This document shows positions 19,051-28,236 of a stretch of 64,000 bases of DNA, piece by piece. This DNA comes from Poriferisodalis sp965198245 (GTDB taxonomy: Bacteria; Actinomycetota; Acidimicrobiia; Acidimicrobiales; Poriferisodalaceae). The notes under the pieces are model-generated. The model had not been told where the DNA came from. It ran no database searches and saw only the letters and a list, made by a program, of their open reading frames with translations. Within the stretch, counting starts at the first letter, position 1. Every line of letters starts with the position of its first letter. The DNA is taken from positions 4,278,001 to 4,342,000 of the forward strand of contig NZ_OZ240249.1 of assembly GCF_965198245.1 (NCBI RefSeq), read 5' to 3'. Position numbers and translations under genes: made by a program.

Positions 19051-19745
19051 GAACGCTCCCGCTGCTGCCAGTTGATGCGGGCGTCAGGAGAACGCAGGTA
19101 CAGCGGCACGATCTCCGACGGGCTGACGAACTCCTCGCGCAGCGCCCGGGCGTGCGCCAGCTCCACCAGTGCACCGGCATTCGGATGGCGCAGGCCTTCC
19201 CGGCCGATCTCGGCGCCTCTCACCGCACCGAGCTCGTCCGCGTAGCGCTCGGCGCCATCGCCGACGATCAGGGTCTCCTGGCCGAGTGCCATCAGTTGTC
19301 CTGCAACGTCGGCGGGCTGGTCGACTGCCGGAGGACTCAGGAGCTGGATGCCGCCGGGTGCGCGCCGGTAGGTGGCGTAGAAGATCTCACCGCGGCGGGC
19401 GTCCACCGTCGAGACGATCAGCCGATCGCTGAACCGTGCCGGGAACGCGGTGAGGTCGAGACTGGAAACGCCGATCATCGGGATCCGGCAGGCGTGCGCG
19501 ATGGCCTTCGCCGTGGCCAGCCCCACCCGCAGGCCGGTGAACAGGCCCGGGCCGATGTCCACCGCTACAAGGCCCAGCTGGGACAGCTTCATCTGTGCCT
19601 GTTCGCACAGGAACTGGATCGCCGGGACGAGCGTCTCTGCGTGGCGCCGGTCGCGGGTGGTGTGGAACGAGGCGATGATGCCCTCGTGCCCGCCGATGGC
19701 CACGCCGACCTGGGGCGTCGCAGTCTCGATGCCGAGCACTAACAC
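19047..19745 (-). CDS. tsaB: tRNA t6A biosynthesis protein TsaB
   Basis: A 232-residue ASKHA-fold partner of TsaD and TsaE. I start it at GTG 19745, giving MLVLGIETATPQVGVAIGG, which matches the family start. The longer frame up to 19811 lies inside tsaE. Other signatures are VDIGPGLFTGLRVGLATAKA and a DARRGEIFYATY segment. The start overlaps the 3' end of tsaE by seven bases. The C-terminal part ends in the usual arginine-rich tail. Confidence 0.95.
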   Translation of the reverse strand: MLVLGIETATPQVGVAIGGHEGIIASFHTTRDRRHAETLVPAIQFLCEQAQMKLSQLGLVAVDIGPGLFTGLRVGLATAKAIAHACRIPMIGVSSLDLTAFPARFSDRLIVSTVDARRGEIFYATYRRAPGGIQLLSPPAVDQPADVAGQLMALGQETLIVGDGAERYADELGAVRGAEIGREGLRHPNAGALVELAHARALREEFVSPSEIVPLYLRSPDARINWQQRERS

Positions 19746-20242
19746 GTCTCGACTCCCGAGGGGCCGTGCATGTTCCACGCCTCGGCGAGCGCGCTGGCGC
19801 GTGCCTGCCAACTGGGACCGACAGTGTCGACGTCGAACATGCGGATGTCCGGGTGCTCTCTAGGACTCGCGAGACTGATCCGTACGCGCAGAAAATCTCG
19901 CGGCAACTCAGGAATGACGACCTCGCCCCATTCCACGCACACCACGGCGTCGTCGTCGAGCAGCTCGGGCAGGTCCAAGTCGAGCACTTCGCCGAGATTG
20001 TCAAGCCGGTAGACGTCGAGGTGATGCAGCCGCATCCGTCCCTGGAAGCTCTGTGCCAAGGTGAAGGTGGGGCTGGTGACCTGCTCGGCGACTCCCAGGG
20101 CTGCTGCCAGCCCCTGGGTGAAGACGGTCTTGCCGGCCCCGAGGTCGCCTGAGAGCAGCACCACGTCGCCGGGGCGCAGCAACGGCTCGAGCGCTGCGGC
20201 GATCTCCCGCGTCGCTTCGGCGCTCGTCGTCCGGAACCGCAT
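19739..20242 (-). CDS. tsaE: tRNA t6A biosynthesis ATPase TsaE
   Basis: A 167-residue P-loop ATPase that drives TsaBDE in t6A formation. Walker A is LSGDLGAGKTVFTQGLA (about 31-47). The threonine/proline motif TSPTFTLAQSF and the HHLDVYRLDN segment follow, and the family VEWGE is at the end of the core. It lies 12 bases after alr, in the conserved actinobacterial alr-tsaE-tsaB-rimI-tsaD cluster. Confidence 0.95.
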   Translation of the reverse strand: MRFRTTSAEATREIAAALEPLLRPGDVVLLSGDLGAGKTVFTQGLAAALGVAEQVTSPTFTLAQSFQGRMRLHHLDVYRLDNLGEVLDLDLPELLDDDAVVCVEWGEVVIPELPRDFLRVRISLASPREHPDIRMFDVDTVGPSWQARASALAEAWNMHGPSGVETC

Positions 20243-20254
20243 AATGGAGCTTGT

Positions 20255-21481
20255 TTAGCGCGCCTCGCCGGTGACGAGACCGCATTGGGGGGCATCTGTG
20301 CGGCGGTAGACGCGGGGGACGCGCAATGAGATTCCTGTGAGCACTTCGTAGGGGCTGCGGCCAGACCATCGAGCAAGATCGGCGATGGTGATGCGCTCGT
20401 CGCCGTGGGTGCCCACGAGGGTGACGCGATCGCCGTTGTAGGCGCTGGAATCGCCGATGTTCACCATCGTCTGATCCATGCAGACATGGCCGACGACAGG
20501 GTGCGGGACGCCGTCGACGAGCACGCTTGCCCCCTCCCCCGTCGATCCAGATCCGAGCGAGCGGGCGTAGCCGTCGGCATATCCCACCGGCAGGGTGATC
20601 ACCCGGGTCTGTTGGGGCGCAGTCCAGGTGCTGCCGTAGCCGACAGACGCACCGGCGGGCACGACCTTGAAGTAGACAACCTCGCTGTGCCATGACATCA
20701 CGGGTTCGGTCGGCAAGGAGGCCGCAATCTCAGGCGTCGGGGAGACCCCGTACAGCGCGATGCCGGGGCGCACGCGGTCGAGATGTGCTTCGGGCAAGCG
20801 GGCTATCGCTGCGGAGGCGGCCATGTGGCGCATCGGGGTCGGAAGCGAGCGGCGCTCGTAGAAGCTCACCGCTTCGCTGAAGCGATCCAGCTGTGTGCGG
20901 GCATCCGAGAGATCGGCGGCATCGGCGTTGGCGAAGTGGCTGAACACGCCTTCGATGCGCACCGAGTCACAGCGCAGTGAGGCCTCGATCAGGCGGTCGG
21001 CGTTGTAGTGGTGGATGCCGATGCGCTCCATGCCGGTGTCGATCTTGAGATGCGCCCGGGCGGTGCTGCCCGCGGCAGCAGCTGCTTCGTCGATCTGGCG
21101 CAGCTTTTCCACCGACGGTGCCGTGAGGATCAGGTCATGGGTAACGAACAGCGGGATCTGCCGCTTGACGGCGCCGCCGAGGACATGAATGTCGGTGGTG
21201 ACGCCTGCGGCGCGCAGCGCCAGCGCTTCCTCGACGTACGCGACGGCCACGCAGGACACGCCGGCCCCCTGCAACGCAAGCCCGACTGGCGCGATGCCGT
21301 GGCCATAGGCGTTGGCCTTGACGACGGGCACCACCTCCGCGCTGCCGACGTGTCGACGGATCGTGGCCAGGTTGCGCTCAAGCGCGTCGAGGTCGACATC
21401 GCACCAGGTGGGACGCATCTGTGATGCGTCGCTTGGAGGCAGGTGCAAGTCGGCGGCGTCGGCCATTGCGTCGATGGTCAT
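20255..21481 (-). CDS. alr: Alanine racemase
   Basis: PLP enzyme that makes D-alanine for peptidoglycan. The PLP lysine lies in VVPVVKANAYGHG, and the catalytic tyrosine segment in VGYGSTWTAP. The substrate loop CMDQTMVNIG and HVGS-type barrel segments are present. The 408-residue length includes about 25 extra N-terminal residues before MRPTWCDVDLDALERN; a start at M22 is possible. The first codons overlap the nnr stop. Confidence 0.96.
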   Translation of the reverse strand: MTIDAMADAADLHLPPSDASQMRPTWCDVDLDALERNLATIRRHVGSAEVVPVVKANAYGHGIAPVGLALQGAGVSCVAVAYVEEALALRAAGVTTDIHVLGGAVKRQIPLFVTHDLILTAPSVEKLRQIDEAAAAAGSTARAHLKIDTGMERIGIHHYNADRLIEASLRCDSVRIEGVFSHFANADAADLSDARTQLDRFSEAVSFYERRSLPTPMRHMAASAAIARLPEAHLDRVRPGIALYGVSPTPEIAASLPTEPVMSWHSEVVYFKVVPAGASVGYGSTWTAPQQTRVITLPVGYADGYARSLGSGSTGEGASVLVDGVPHPVVGHVCMDQTMVNIGDSSAYNGDRVTLVGTHGDERITIADLARWSGRSPYEVLTGISLRVPRVYRRTDAPQCGLVTGEAR

Positions 21482-22935
21482 GGACGCTTGCGATCCGCCG
21501 ACGCGTCGGTCAACTCGGCTCTGGCGGCTTCGAGCAGGTCAACCTGCGCGCTCGCAAGCAGTGGCATCGAGCCGGTGACTCCCCCCACAGTCGCGATGCT
21601 GGCTGTTCGGCCGTGCCAGTGCGCCGCCGCAGCAACGCCTGTTGAAATGTTGTCGAGATCGAGGCCCGCAACCTCGCCCGACAGCACCGCGGCAATCACG
21701 CCGGAGAGCACGTCTCCCGAGCCAGCGGTGGCCAGACGCTCGGTGCCCGACGTGACAGCCAGCACAGTCGACGATCCGGATTCGCTCGGGGGCACAGACA
21801 CGAGTGTCGTCGGCCCCTTCAGCAGCACGATGACGCCAAGCGCGCCAGCGGCTTGACGCACCGCATCGAACCGGTCAGCCGCGGGCGGGCCACCAGTGAG
21901 CCGGGCGAATTCCCCGTCGTGCGGCGTGAGGACGGTAGGCGCAGTTCGCGCACCCAGGCACTCGGGATGATCCCCAACAGCCGAAAGGGCGTCTGCATCG
22001 ACAACCAACGGCACCGGGCACTCGGAGATGAAGCGAGCTATCTGGGCCGACGCTGTGGGGTCGGTGCCGATGCCAGGACCGATGACGGCTGCGTCGAAGC
22101 GTTCGATGCCCTCGAGTGAGGCTTCCGCCCAGTTGCCAGGTCGAAGGTCGCGAGCGACCGCCTCGGCAGGCCGAGCCACGTCGGCCGCGCGCAGGCCCGG
22201 CGAGCTGATGACGACCATGCCCGCGCCCGCTTGCTGGGCGGCTGCGCACACGAGATGGCCGGCGCCGCGCATCTGCGGCGAACCCGCTATGACTCGCACG
22301 GCTCGGCGCCACTTGTGCGCTGTCGGCTCCGGGCCCCGCAACGCCGCGTCGGCATCGGCGTCGGTGACGAGCCACGACGTTGCCCCGCTGGTGTCGAGGC
22401 CGATGGGAGCCAGCTGCACCTCGCCGGCGGCTGCAGCACCGGGATGCAGCAGCAAGCCTGGCTTGAACGCCCCGAACGTGATGGTCGACGTCGCCGGCCA
22501 GCAGTCATAGTCCTCACCGGTCAGCGCGTCGATGCCCGACGGGATGTCGGCTGCCAGCACGGGCACAGGCGGCGGGCGATCCGCACCCCACGATCCGCGC
22601 AGGCCCGTTCCGTACGCGGCATCGATCACGAGGTCCCACGGCGCCGAGGCTCCTGGGGCAGCATTGGCCGCTGCGACAAGCTCGAGTGCCTCGGTCGGCA
22701 TCACGATGCGACAGCGAACACCCCATCGCTCCAGCGCCGTTGCCGCCACTCGACCGTCTGCCCCGTTGTTGCCCTTGCCGGCGGCCACAAGGACACGGCG
22801 CCCGTACGTGCCACCCATCATCCGGCGGGCCTCGATGGCAACGGCTGCGCCGGCGCGGGAAACGAGCACGTCGGTGCCCTCGGGCGCGGCCGCGTCGATC
22901 TTGGCCATCTCGGCCGGTGTCACGATCGGGATCAT
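21478..22935 (-). CDS. nnr: Bifunctional NAD(P)H-hydrate repair enzyme (epimerase/dehydratase)
   Basis: Repairs hydrated NAD(P)H. The N-terminal half is the YjeF/NnrE epimerase with VAAGKGNNGADGRVAA and DAAYGTGLRG. The C-terminal half is the ADP- or ATP-dependent NnrD dehydratase with VIAGSPQMRGAGHLV, VLTPHDGEFARL, LLKGPTTLV and the catalytic GSGDVLSGVIAA. I start at ATG 22935 (MIPIVTPAEMAKID); a GTG at 22971 adds 12 residues. A CARBO-type hydrate kinase fold is expected for the second half. The stop overlaps alr by four bases. Confidence 0.95.
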   Translation of the reverse strand: MIPIVTPAEMAKIDAAAPEGTDVLVSRAGAAVAIEARRMMGGTYGRRVLVAAGKGNNGADGRVAATALERWGVRCRIVMPTEALELVAAANAAPGASAPWDLVIDAAYGTGLRGSWGADRPPPVPVLAADIPSGIDALTGEDYDCWPATSTITFGAFKPGLLLHPGAAAAGEVQLAPIGLDTSGATSWLVTDADADAALRGPEPTAHKWRRAVRVIAGSPQMRGAGHLVCAAAQQAGAGMVVISSPGLRAADVARPAEAVARDLRPGNWAEASLEGIERFDAAVIGPGIGTDPTASAQIARFISECPVPLVVDADALSAVGDHPECLGARTAPTVLTPHDGEFARLTGGPPAADRFDAVRQAAGALGVIVLLKGPTTLVSVPPSESGSSTVLAVTSGTERLATAGSGDVLSGVIAAVLSGEVAGLDLDNISTGVAAAAHWHGRTASIATVGGVTGSMPLLASAQVDLLEAARAELTDASADRKRP

Positions 22936-22983
22936 GGCGTCAGCTGCCCGCCGGCTCGCAGCCGCCCGCACACCGGCGCTCGC

Positions 22984-23352
22984 TCATTGCGCCAGCACCA
23001 TGGCCGCTGCCACCGAGTCGGTGTGGGTGAGCGTGACCTGCCAGTCAGACAGTCCTGCGGCTGCCGCCCGCTCGGCCGCAAGTCCCCGCAGCACCAGTTC
23101 GGGGCGGCCGCCGGGGTGGCGTGCCACTTCGATGTCGCGGAAGCGGCAAGCGCCCAAGCCGATGCCCAGCACTTTCATGACTGCCTCCTTCGCAGCAAAC
23201 CGAGCGGCGAGGCGGGTGTCGGGATCCACCGTTCCCATGGCGTAGGAGAGCTCCGCTTCGGTGAACAGACGGGTGCGCATGCCGCTGCGTCGCTCGAGCA
23301 CATCGGCGAAGCGCTGGACGTCCACCATGTCGAGCCCGATTGCGGTGCTCAC
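22984..23352 (-). CDS. acpS: Holo-acyl-carrier-protein synthase
   Basis: 122-residue phosphopantetheinyl transferase that activates acyl carrier protein. The metal aspartate is in IGLDMVDVQRF (D8), and the metal glutamate in RFAAKEAVMKVLG. FTEAELSYAM is the usual CoA-binding segment. The C-terminus LTHTDSVAAAMVLAQ matches the family. It sits 12 bases after the glmS-like gene. Confidence 0.95.
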   Translation of the reverse strand: MSTAIGLDMVDVQRFADVLERRSGMRTRLFTEAELSYAMGTVDPDTRLAARFAAKEAVMKVLGIGLGACRFRDIEVARHPGGRPELVLRGLAAERAAAAGLSDWQVTLTHTDSVAAAMVLAQ

Positions 23353-23364
23353 CCGATCACGGTC

Positions 23365-26300
23365 CTAGTCACCCGGTCCGCCTCCGGCGGACGTGTCTGA
23401 TGCTTCGCCTCCGGCGGACGTGTCTGATGCTCCACCTCCGGCGGACGTGTCTGATGCTCCGCCTCCGGCGGACGTTGCCGGCTGGCCCAGCCAGTGCTCT
23501 GCGAGCACATACACCGGGCGGGTCATCAGATCGAAGACGTCGAGCGTTCCGAGCAGGTCGTCACGGAACCATGGCAGCGTTTCGGTGACCGCGTCGGCAA
23601 GCGCACCGTAACGGCCCCGGTAGCTCATCAGCACTGCCCGCATCGCTGGCGCCCGCAGTCGCGGAACGAAGCGGCAGTGCAGCAGCGTCAGCCCGGTTGC
23701 CGTGCCGTCCTTGGTCTCAGGAAGGTGGAGCACCGTGCGGCCATCGCTGCCGCGGGCCACGGTGACTTCCCGCTCGTAGGCGGCACGGTGCTTGCTGCCG
23801 CGCAGCTGCGGATTGGCCACCGTTCGCGACTCGATGCCCAGCGCGGTGCCGCCGCGGTCGGTCAGCCAGATCGTGACCTCGGGACTGCTGGCCGACGCCA
23901 CGTCGCCTTCGATGCGGTAGCGCGACCAACCGGTGACCTCCGCCACGGCGAGATCCAGGGCAGCCAGGGTGCGCAGGGTCGCGTACGACAGCCGATCCCG
24001 CGGGGCCCCAGCCTCAAGCGCCGCCGCCACCAGCATCGAGTCGAGCAGTGTCTCATCGGCTCGCGAGATGCCCACCGTGACGGTCTTGGCCTGGTGCTTG
24101 ATGGTGTCGATCGGCCGGGTGAGCTCGTCGATGGCGATGTTCAGGGCATCGGTGAGGTCGTCGATGACGACCGAGGGTCTGCCTACCTTGCCCATGTCGA
24201 GTTGGTACATCTCGAGCGGCGCCACCCCTGCTGCGTAGCGCAGCACCGCACCGAGGCGAGCGGCAGTGCCAGCCCGCAGGTGGCCGTCGTAGTTTCCGGC
24301 GCGCACACCGTCGCGGAAGCGGTTGGCCACCGGACGCAGTCGCTCCGCCAGCACGCCGAGCAGATCGTCGTCGGGGCCTCGGGGCCCCAGCAGAGTCCCG
24401 TCGGTGCGTGGGGCCGCGAGCAGTGATTCGGTGGCTGCGCGCATCTCGTGCAGCGGATCGGCGAGGGCGTCGATGGTCAGTGCCGCCTCGTAGCCGTACA
24501 GGTGGCCTGCAGCCGTCGCGAGAACGAAGTCCACTGCGGGGTGCACCGCGGGAACTTCCAGCAGTTCTGCCGCCGCATCGAAGCGGCCGGTTCCAGCGGA
24601 TGCAATGACGATCGGTGTGGCCCGGTGCGCCCGGTAGATCGCCACCTCCTTGGCAGCGTCGGCAGCGACCGAGCCGCTGAGCCCCGTAGCGCACACCCAG
24701 ATGAGCGGTTCGCACGAGAGGTCGATGTGTTTCTTGTCCTCGGTGCTGTCCTCGGCAACGGCGTGGTAGCAGACCTCGGAGAGCTTGATACGGATCTCAC
24801 GCGATGCGATCCGGTTGGCGCCGTTGCCCACCACAGCCCAGTGGCGGTGGGTACCCACGTGGCGACGAGCGATCCGGGCGATCTCATCGTGTGACGCCAA
24901 AACCACCTCGAGCGCCGCCGGAAGCTCGCCCAGTGCATCGAGCAGTTCGCTGATGGCACGCGCCGTTTGGGCGTCGTCGGGGCGAACCTCGGCGGCAATG
25001 GCGCCAGCGAGCAGCGCGCAGGCCGCAACCTGTGCGTAGAACGCCTTGGTGGACGCCACCGACATCTCGACGTCGCGCCCGTCCGACGTGTAGAGCACGC
25101 CGTCGGATCGATCGGTCAGGTCGCTGCCGCGCCGGTTCACGATGGCGATGACCGTTGCTCCCCGCGAACGCGCCAAGTCGACAGTGCGATTCGTATCGGT
25201 GGTGGTGCCCGATTGGCTGACTGCCACGACGAGCGTGTCCGACAGGTCCGAGCGCAGGCCGAAACCGCTGAGCTCGGAGGCGAGCGATGCCACGGTTTCG
25301 AGGTTTTGTTGGGTGTGCGACGGTTCGAGCAACGTCTCGCAGAAGTGCGGCAGCGACGCCGCGGCCGCGGCCGCAGTTCCTTGGCCGATGGCGACGACCC
25401 GGCGGATGGAGCCGTCACGCAGACGGTCTCGCACGTCAGCCGGCACCACGTCGGGACCGAGACGGGAGTGCAGCAACGCGTCAGCTGTCTCAATGCGGCC
25501 ACGCAATGTGGCTGTCTCAATGCGGCCACGCAATGTGGCTGTCTCAATGCGGCCACGCAATGTGGCCCGGAGCGACCTGGGCGCCTCGCGGATCTCCTTC
25601 AGCAGGAAGTGCGGGTTGTCGCCCCGGTTGATGTCGCGGGTGGTCACCTCAGCAGTGACGATGTCGTGGGGTTCGACGGGCAACTCAGTGCCGTCGTAAG
25701 AGAAACGTTGCAGGGCAGTGAACTCAGCCGCTGTGGGCTCGCCAGCCGTTGGGGGAGGCGGTGTGCCGACCAGCATGATCTGGCCCCGGCTGCCGACGGG
25801 GTTCGCCGGATCGGACGGCGTCTCGCCGTCAAGGCGGACGTACTGGCGGCATTCCTCGACCAGGCCGTACGGCTCGCTGGCAATCACGTACGACTGCCCC
25901 GCCTCGCCGACATAGAGCGCCTGGCCGCTTCCCCGCAACGCCAGCGCCACAACATCGGGCACCTGCGAGGTGTGCGCCGCAATCGCCACCGAACCCTCGA
26001 AGCTGCTGACGGCATCAGCGAAGGCTTGCCGGAGCTGTTCAGACCCAGTGAAGGCTTGCCGGAGCTGTTCAGAACCAGCACCGCCGCTCCCTGCCGCGAG
26101 CGCTTGGCCCAACATCGTGGGAATGACCTTGGCGTCAGTGGTGATCTCGGGCGCAATCGACAGGCGACGCTGCGCGATCAGATCGGCGTAGTTGTCGACA
26201 TCGCCGTTGAGCACAGCAGCCACGTGGCTGCGGTCGGCCGATCCGGTCCACGCGTCGAGCGGATGGGTATTGGGGACCGAGACGATGCCGATGCTGGCCC

Positions 26301-27162
26301 AGCGGGTGTGGCTCACTACCACCACCTCGGCGCCGTCAACGCACAAGGCCCAGCGCAAAAGGCTGTCCTGGCGGATCTGCGATCGCAGCGCCGCGGTGTT
26401 GTCGCCCAGTTCGCCGATTTCCGAAGCGGTCTTGTAGACGAATGCGAGGCCATCGGGGGTGTTCCGCACCGCGCCGGCGCCGAAGAGCGGATCCGCCAGT
26501 CGCACGCTGTGGGGGCCCGCTGTGGTGCCTTCGGCGTCCGGGTCGAGGCGAACACCCCGCACGAACACCTGCAAGCCGGCCGAGTCCCGCCCTCGAACCT
26601 CGAGCCGGTCGAGCGCAGACAGCGCCACCTGGATCGACCAGAGTCCGCCGATGGCGGTCGGCGGGGGCGTGCCGCCCCACAGCCCGACAAGCTCCCGGGC
26701 CATCCGCGAGCGATCGCGTCGCAACGCGAAGGCGTGGTCCTTCAATTCGCCCAAGGCGGCGTTAACACGTTCGATGCGATCGCTCGCGCCGTCGAGCTCG
26801 CCGTCTCGCTCGTCCTGCGCTTCAGACAGCACTTCGCCCGCATCGACAGCGCCGTCGATTCCGGCGATGTGCGCATCCACCGTCGCCAGGGCGGCCTCGA
26901 TGTCGAGCACACACTTGGCGTCGTCAACCAGCAAGCGGACTCCCGGCAGCGATCGCAGTGCCTCGTCGGCCTCGTGCAGCACGACGGCGGCAGCTTCGAG
27001 CTGCTCGGCGAGGTCGCGGCTGTCAGCACCGGCGGCCGAGGCGTCGCCAGTTGTTACCGCAGCAAGCAGATCCGCGGCATCATGCAGCCGCGTTACGACA
27101 GCCGATGCTTCCAGCGCATCTCGGTCGTCGCGGCGCCCAATGACGGCCACAATCCCGCACAC
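23365..27162 (-). CDS. Oversized GlmS-like amidotransferase/SIS protein
   Basis: About 1265 residues, roughly twice normal GlmS, and it lies in the glmS slot next to glmM and acpS. I start at GTG 27162, which leaves Cys2 (MCGIVAVIGRRDD) as the Ntn nucleophile after Met removal. A predicted helical insert of about 200 residues separates it from the rest of the glutaminase domain (HTRWASIGIVS at 285, NGDVDNYADL at 319). The linker motif HFLLKEIREAPRSL leads into two SIS domains (VAVSQSGTTTDT, and VGNGANRIASREIRIKLSEV). A C-terminal part of about 350 residues, which I do not recognise, includes RPIDTIKHQAKTVTVG, similar to the C-terminal GlmS AKSVTVE tail. Three in-frame tandem repeats occur. 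The expected reaction is glucosamine-6-phosphate formation from fructose-6-phosphate and glutamine, but this is unproven. Confidence 0.8.
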   Translation of the reverse strand: MCGIVAVIGRRDDRDALEASAVVTRLHDAADLLAAVTTGDASAAGADSRDLAEQLEAAAVVLHEADEALRSLPGVRLLVDDAKCVLDIEAALATVDAHIAGIDGAVDAGEVLSEAQDERDGELDGASDRIERVNAALGELKDHAFALRRDRSRMARELVGLWGGTPPPTAIGGLWSIQVALSALDRLEVRGRDSAGLQVFVRGVRLDPDAEGTTAGPHSVRLADPLFGAGAVRNTPDGLAFVYKTASEIGELGDNTAALRSQIRQDSLLRWALCVDGAEVVVVSHTRWASIGIVSVPNTHPLDAWTGSADRSHVAAVLNGDVDNYADLIAQRRLSIAPEITTDAKVIPTMLGQALAAGSGGAGSEQLRQAFTGSEQLRQAFADAVSSFEGSVAIAAHTSQVPDVVALALRGSGQALYVGEAGQSYVIASEPYGLVEECRQYVRLDGETPSDPANPVGSRGQIMLVGTPPPPTAGEPTAAEFTALQRFSYDGTELPVEPHDIVTAEVTTRDINRGDNPHFLLKEIREAPRSLRATLRGRIETATLRGRIETATLRGRIETADALLHSRLGPDVVPADVRDRLRDGSIRRVVAIGQGTAAAAAASLPHFCETLLEPSHTQQNLETVASLASELSGFGLRSDLSDTLVVAVSQSGTTTDTNRTVDLARSRGATVIAIVNRRGSDLTDRSDGVLYTSDGRDVEMSVASTKAFYAQVAACALLAGAIAAEVRPDDAQTARAISELLDALGELPAALEVVLASHDEIARIARRHVGTHRHWAVVGNGANRIASREIRIKLSEVCYHAVAEDSTEDKKHIDLSCEPLIWVCATGLSGSVAADAAKEVAIYRAHRATPIVIASAGTGRFDAAAELLEVPAVHPAVDFVLATAAGHLYGYEAALTIDALADPLHEMRAATESLLAAPRTDGTLLGPRGPDDDLLGVLAERLRPVANRFRDGVRAGNYDGHLRAGTAARLGAVLRYAAGVAPLEMYQLDMGKVGRPSVVIDDLTDALNIAIDELTRPIDTIKHQAKTVTVGISRADETLLDSMLVAAALEAGAPRDRLSYATLRTLAALDLAVAEVTGWSRYRIEGDVASASSPEVTIWLTDRGGTALGIESRTVANPQLRGSKHRAAYEREVTVARGSDGRTVLHLPETKDGTATGLTLLHCRFVPRLRAPAMRAVLMSYRGRYGALADAVTETLPWFRDDLLGTLDVFDLMTRPVYVLAEHWLGQPATSAGGGASDTSAGGGASDTSAGGEASDTSAGGGPGD
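23380..23476 (-). repeat. 27-bp in-frame repeat at the C-terminus of the GlmS-like protein
   Basis: About 3.6 copies of a 27-bp unit (CCTCCGGCGGACGTGTCTGA plus seven bases), encoding SDTSAGGGA-type 9-mers that form the last residues of the protein. The units differ at only a few positions. Confidence 0.9.
25484..25564 (-). repeat. Three identical 27-bp repeats in the linker of the GlmS-like protein
   Basis: Three exact 27-bp units (each starts GCTGTCTCAATGCGGCCACG, at 25484, 25511 and 25538). They translate to repeated TLRGRIETA in the linker just before the first SIS domain (residues about 533-560). Confidence 0.95.
26018..26077 (-). repeat. 30-bp duplication in the glutaminase domain
   Basis: Two copies of a 30-bp unit containing AAGGCTTGCCGGAGCTGTTC, which duplicate the peptide SEQLRQAF plus two residues, in the glutaminase half of the GlmS-like protein. 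Confidence 0.9.
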
Positions 27163-27278
27163 ACCAGCGAGGGTACCGAGCACCCCGACACCGCCCCCGC
27201 CCGGTGTCTCTCGGCCGGCGGCGGGGGTTTGGGTTGCGTGATTAGATAGGTGGCAGCAACTCACAGGGGGGTTTCGCC

Positions 27279-28202
27279 ATGGCCATTACCGGCGTCATGC
27301 GAGCTGGGTATGTGCAGGTTCGCGTCACTGACATGGACGCCAGCATCGTTCACTACCGAGACCGGGTCGGCTTGTCCGTGGTGCACACCGGCGAGGACGG
27401 CCGTGTCTACCTCAAGGCATACGACGAATTCGACCATCACAGCGTCATCCTGCGGCCCGCCGATAAGCCCGGACTGGACTTCATGGGCTTCAAGGTGCGC
27501 AATGACGACGACCTGACCGAGCTCACCGACAAGCTCTACAACCACGGCGTGGCAGTCGACCACCTCGAGCCGGGCTCGCAGCCCGCACTGGGTCGCGTCG
27601 TCAGCTTCACGATCCCGGCAGGGCACACCATCCACCTCTATTGCGAGATGGCGATCGCGGAGCGGACGCCGCCGACGCACAACCCGGACGTGTGGGACTC
27701 CGAGCCCCGGGGCATGCGGGCCACCCGCATGGACCACTGCCTGCTGTACGGGCCCAACATCGCCGAAACCGTCGACCTGTTCACCGAGGTACTCGGCTTC
27801 GAGCTGGCCGAAGTGGTGATCGCACCTGACGGCTCCTACATAGCGCCGTTCCTCACGTGTGCCAGCAAAGCCCACGACGTGGCATTCGTTCACCACGACG
27901 ACCCGGGGATCTTCCACCACGTGTCGTTCTATTTGGAGAGCTGGAACGACGTCGCCCACGCCGGCGACGTCATGAGCCGGTACGACATCGGTGTAGACAT
28001 CGGCCCGACCCGCCACGGCATCACCCGGGGCCAGACGATCTACTTCTGGGATCCGTCGGGCAACCGCAACGAGGTGTTCTCGGGCGGCTACATCTACTTC
28101 CCGGACAACCCGCGCCGAACCTGGGATGCCGAACAGCTTGGCAAGGGCGTGTTCTACGTGGACCGCCGGCTCAACGAGGCGTTCCTGAACGTTTACACCT
28201 GA
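27279..28202 (+). CDS. Catechol 2,3-dioxygenase (extradiol, VOC superfamily)
   Basis: A 307-residue two-domain type I extradiol dioxygenase. Length and residue numbering match the XylE/metapyrocatechase class exactly: iron ligands H153 (MDHCLLYG), H214 (IFHHVSFYLE) and E265 (NRNEVFSGG), and second-shell H199, H246 and Y255. The family signature GxxDPSGNRNEVFSGGYIYF is intact. It opens aromatic rings next to the diol, using oxygen and Fe(II). The ribosome site CAGGGGGG precedes the ATG by seven bases. It stands alone between the divergent glmS-like gene and the convergent glmM; no other meta-cleavage genes are in the window, so the physiological substrate is open. Confidence 0.93.
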   Translation: MAITGVMRAGYVQVRVTDMDASIVHYRDRVGLSVVHTGEDGRVYLKAYDEFDHHSVILRPADKPGLDFMGFKVRNDDDLTELTDKLYNHGVAVDHLEPGSQPALGRVVSFTIPAGHTIHLYCEMAIAERTPPTHNPDVWDSEPRGMRATRMDHCLLYGPNIAETVDLFTEVLGFELAEVVIAPDGSYIAPFLTCASKAHDVAFVHHDDPGIFHHVSFYLESWNDVAHAGDVMSRYDIGVDIGPTRHGITRGQTIYFWDPSGNRNEVFSGGYIYFPDNPRRTWDAEQLGKGVFYVDRRLNEAFLNVYT

Positions 28203-28236
28203 TCAAGCGCGGCGGGACGTCGCCTCTAGGGCGTTC

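Noticed and set aside
24967..27249. Plus-strand open frame of 760 codons opposite the GlmS-like gene
   Set aside because: Antisense shadow with arginine-rich, motif-free translation.
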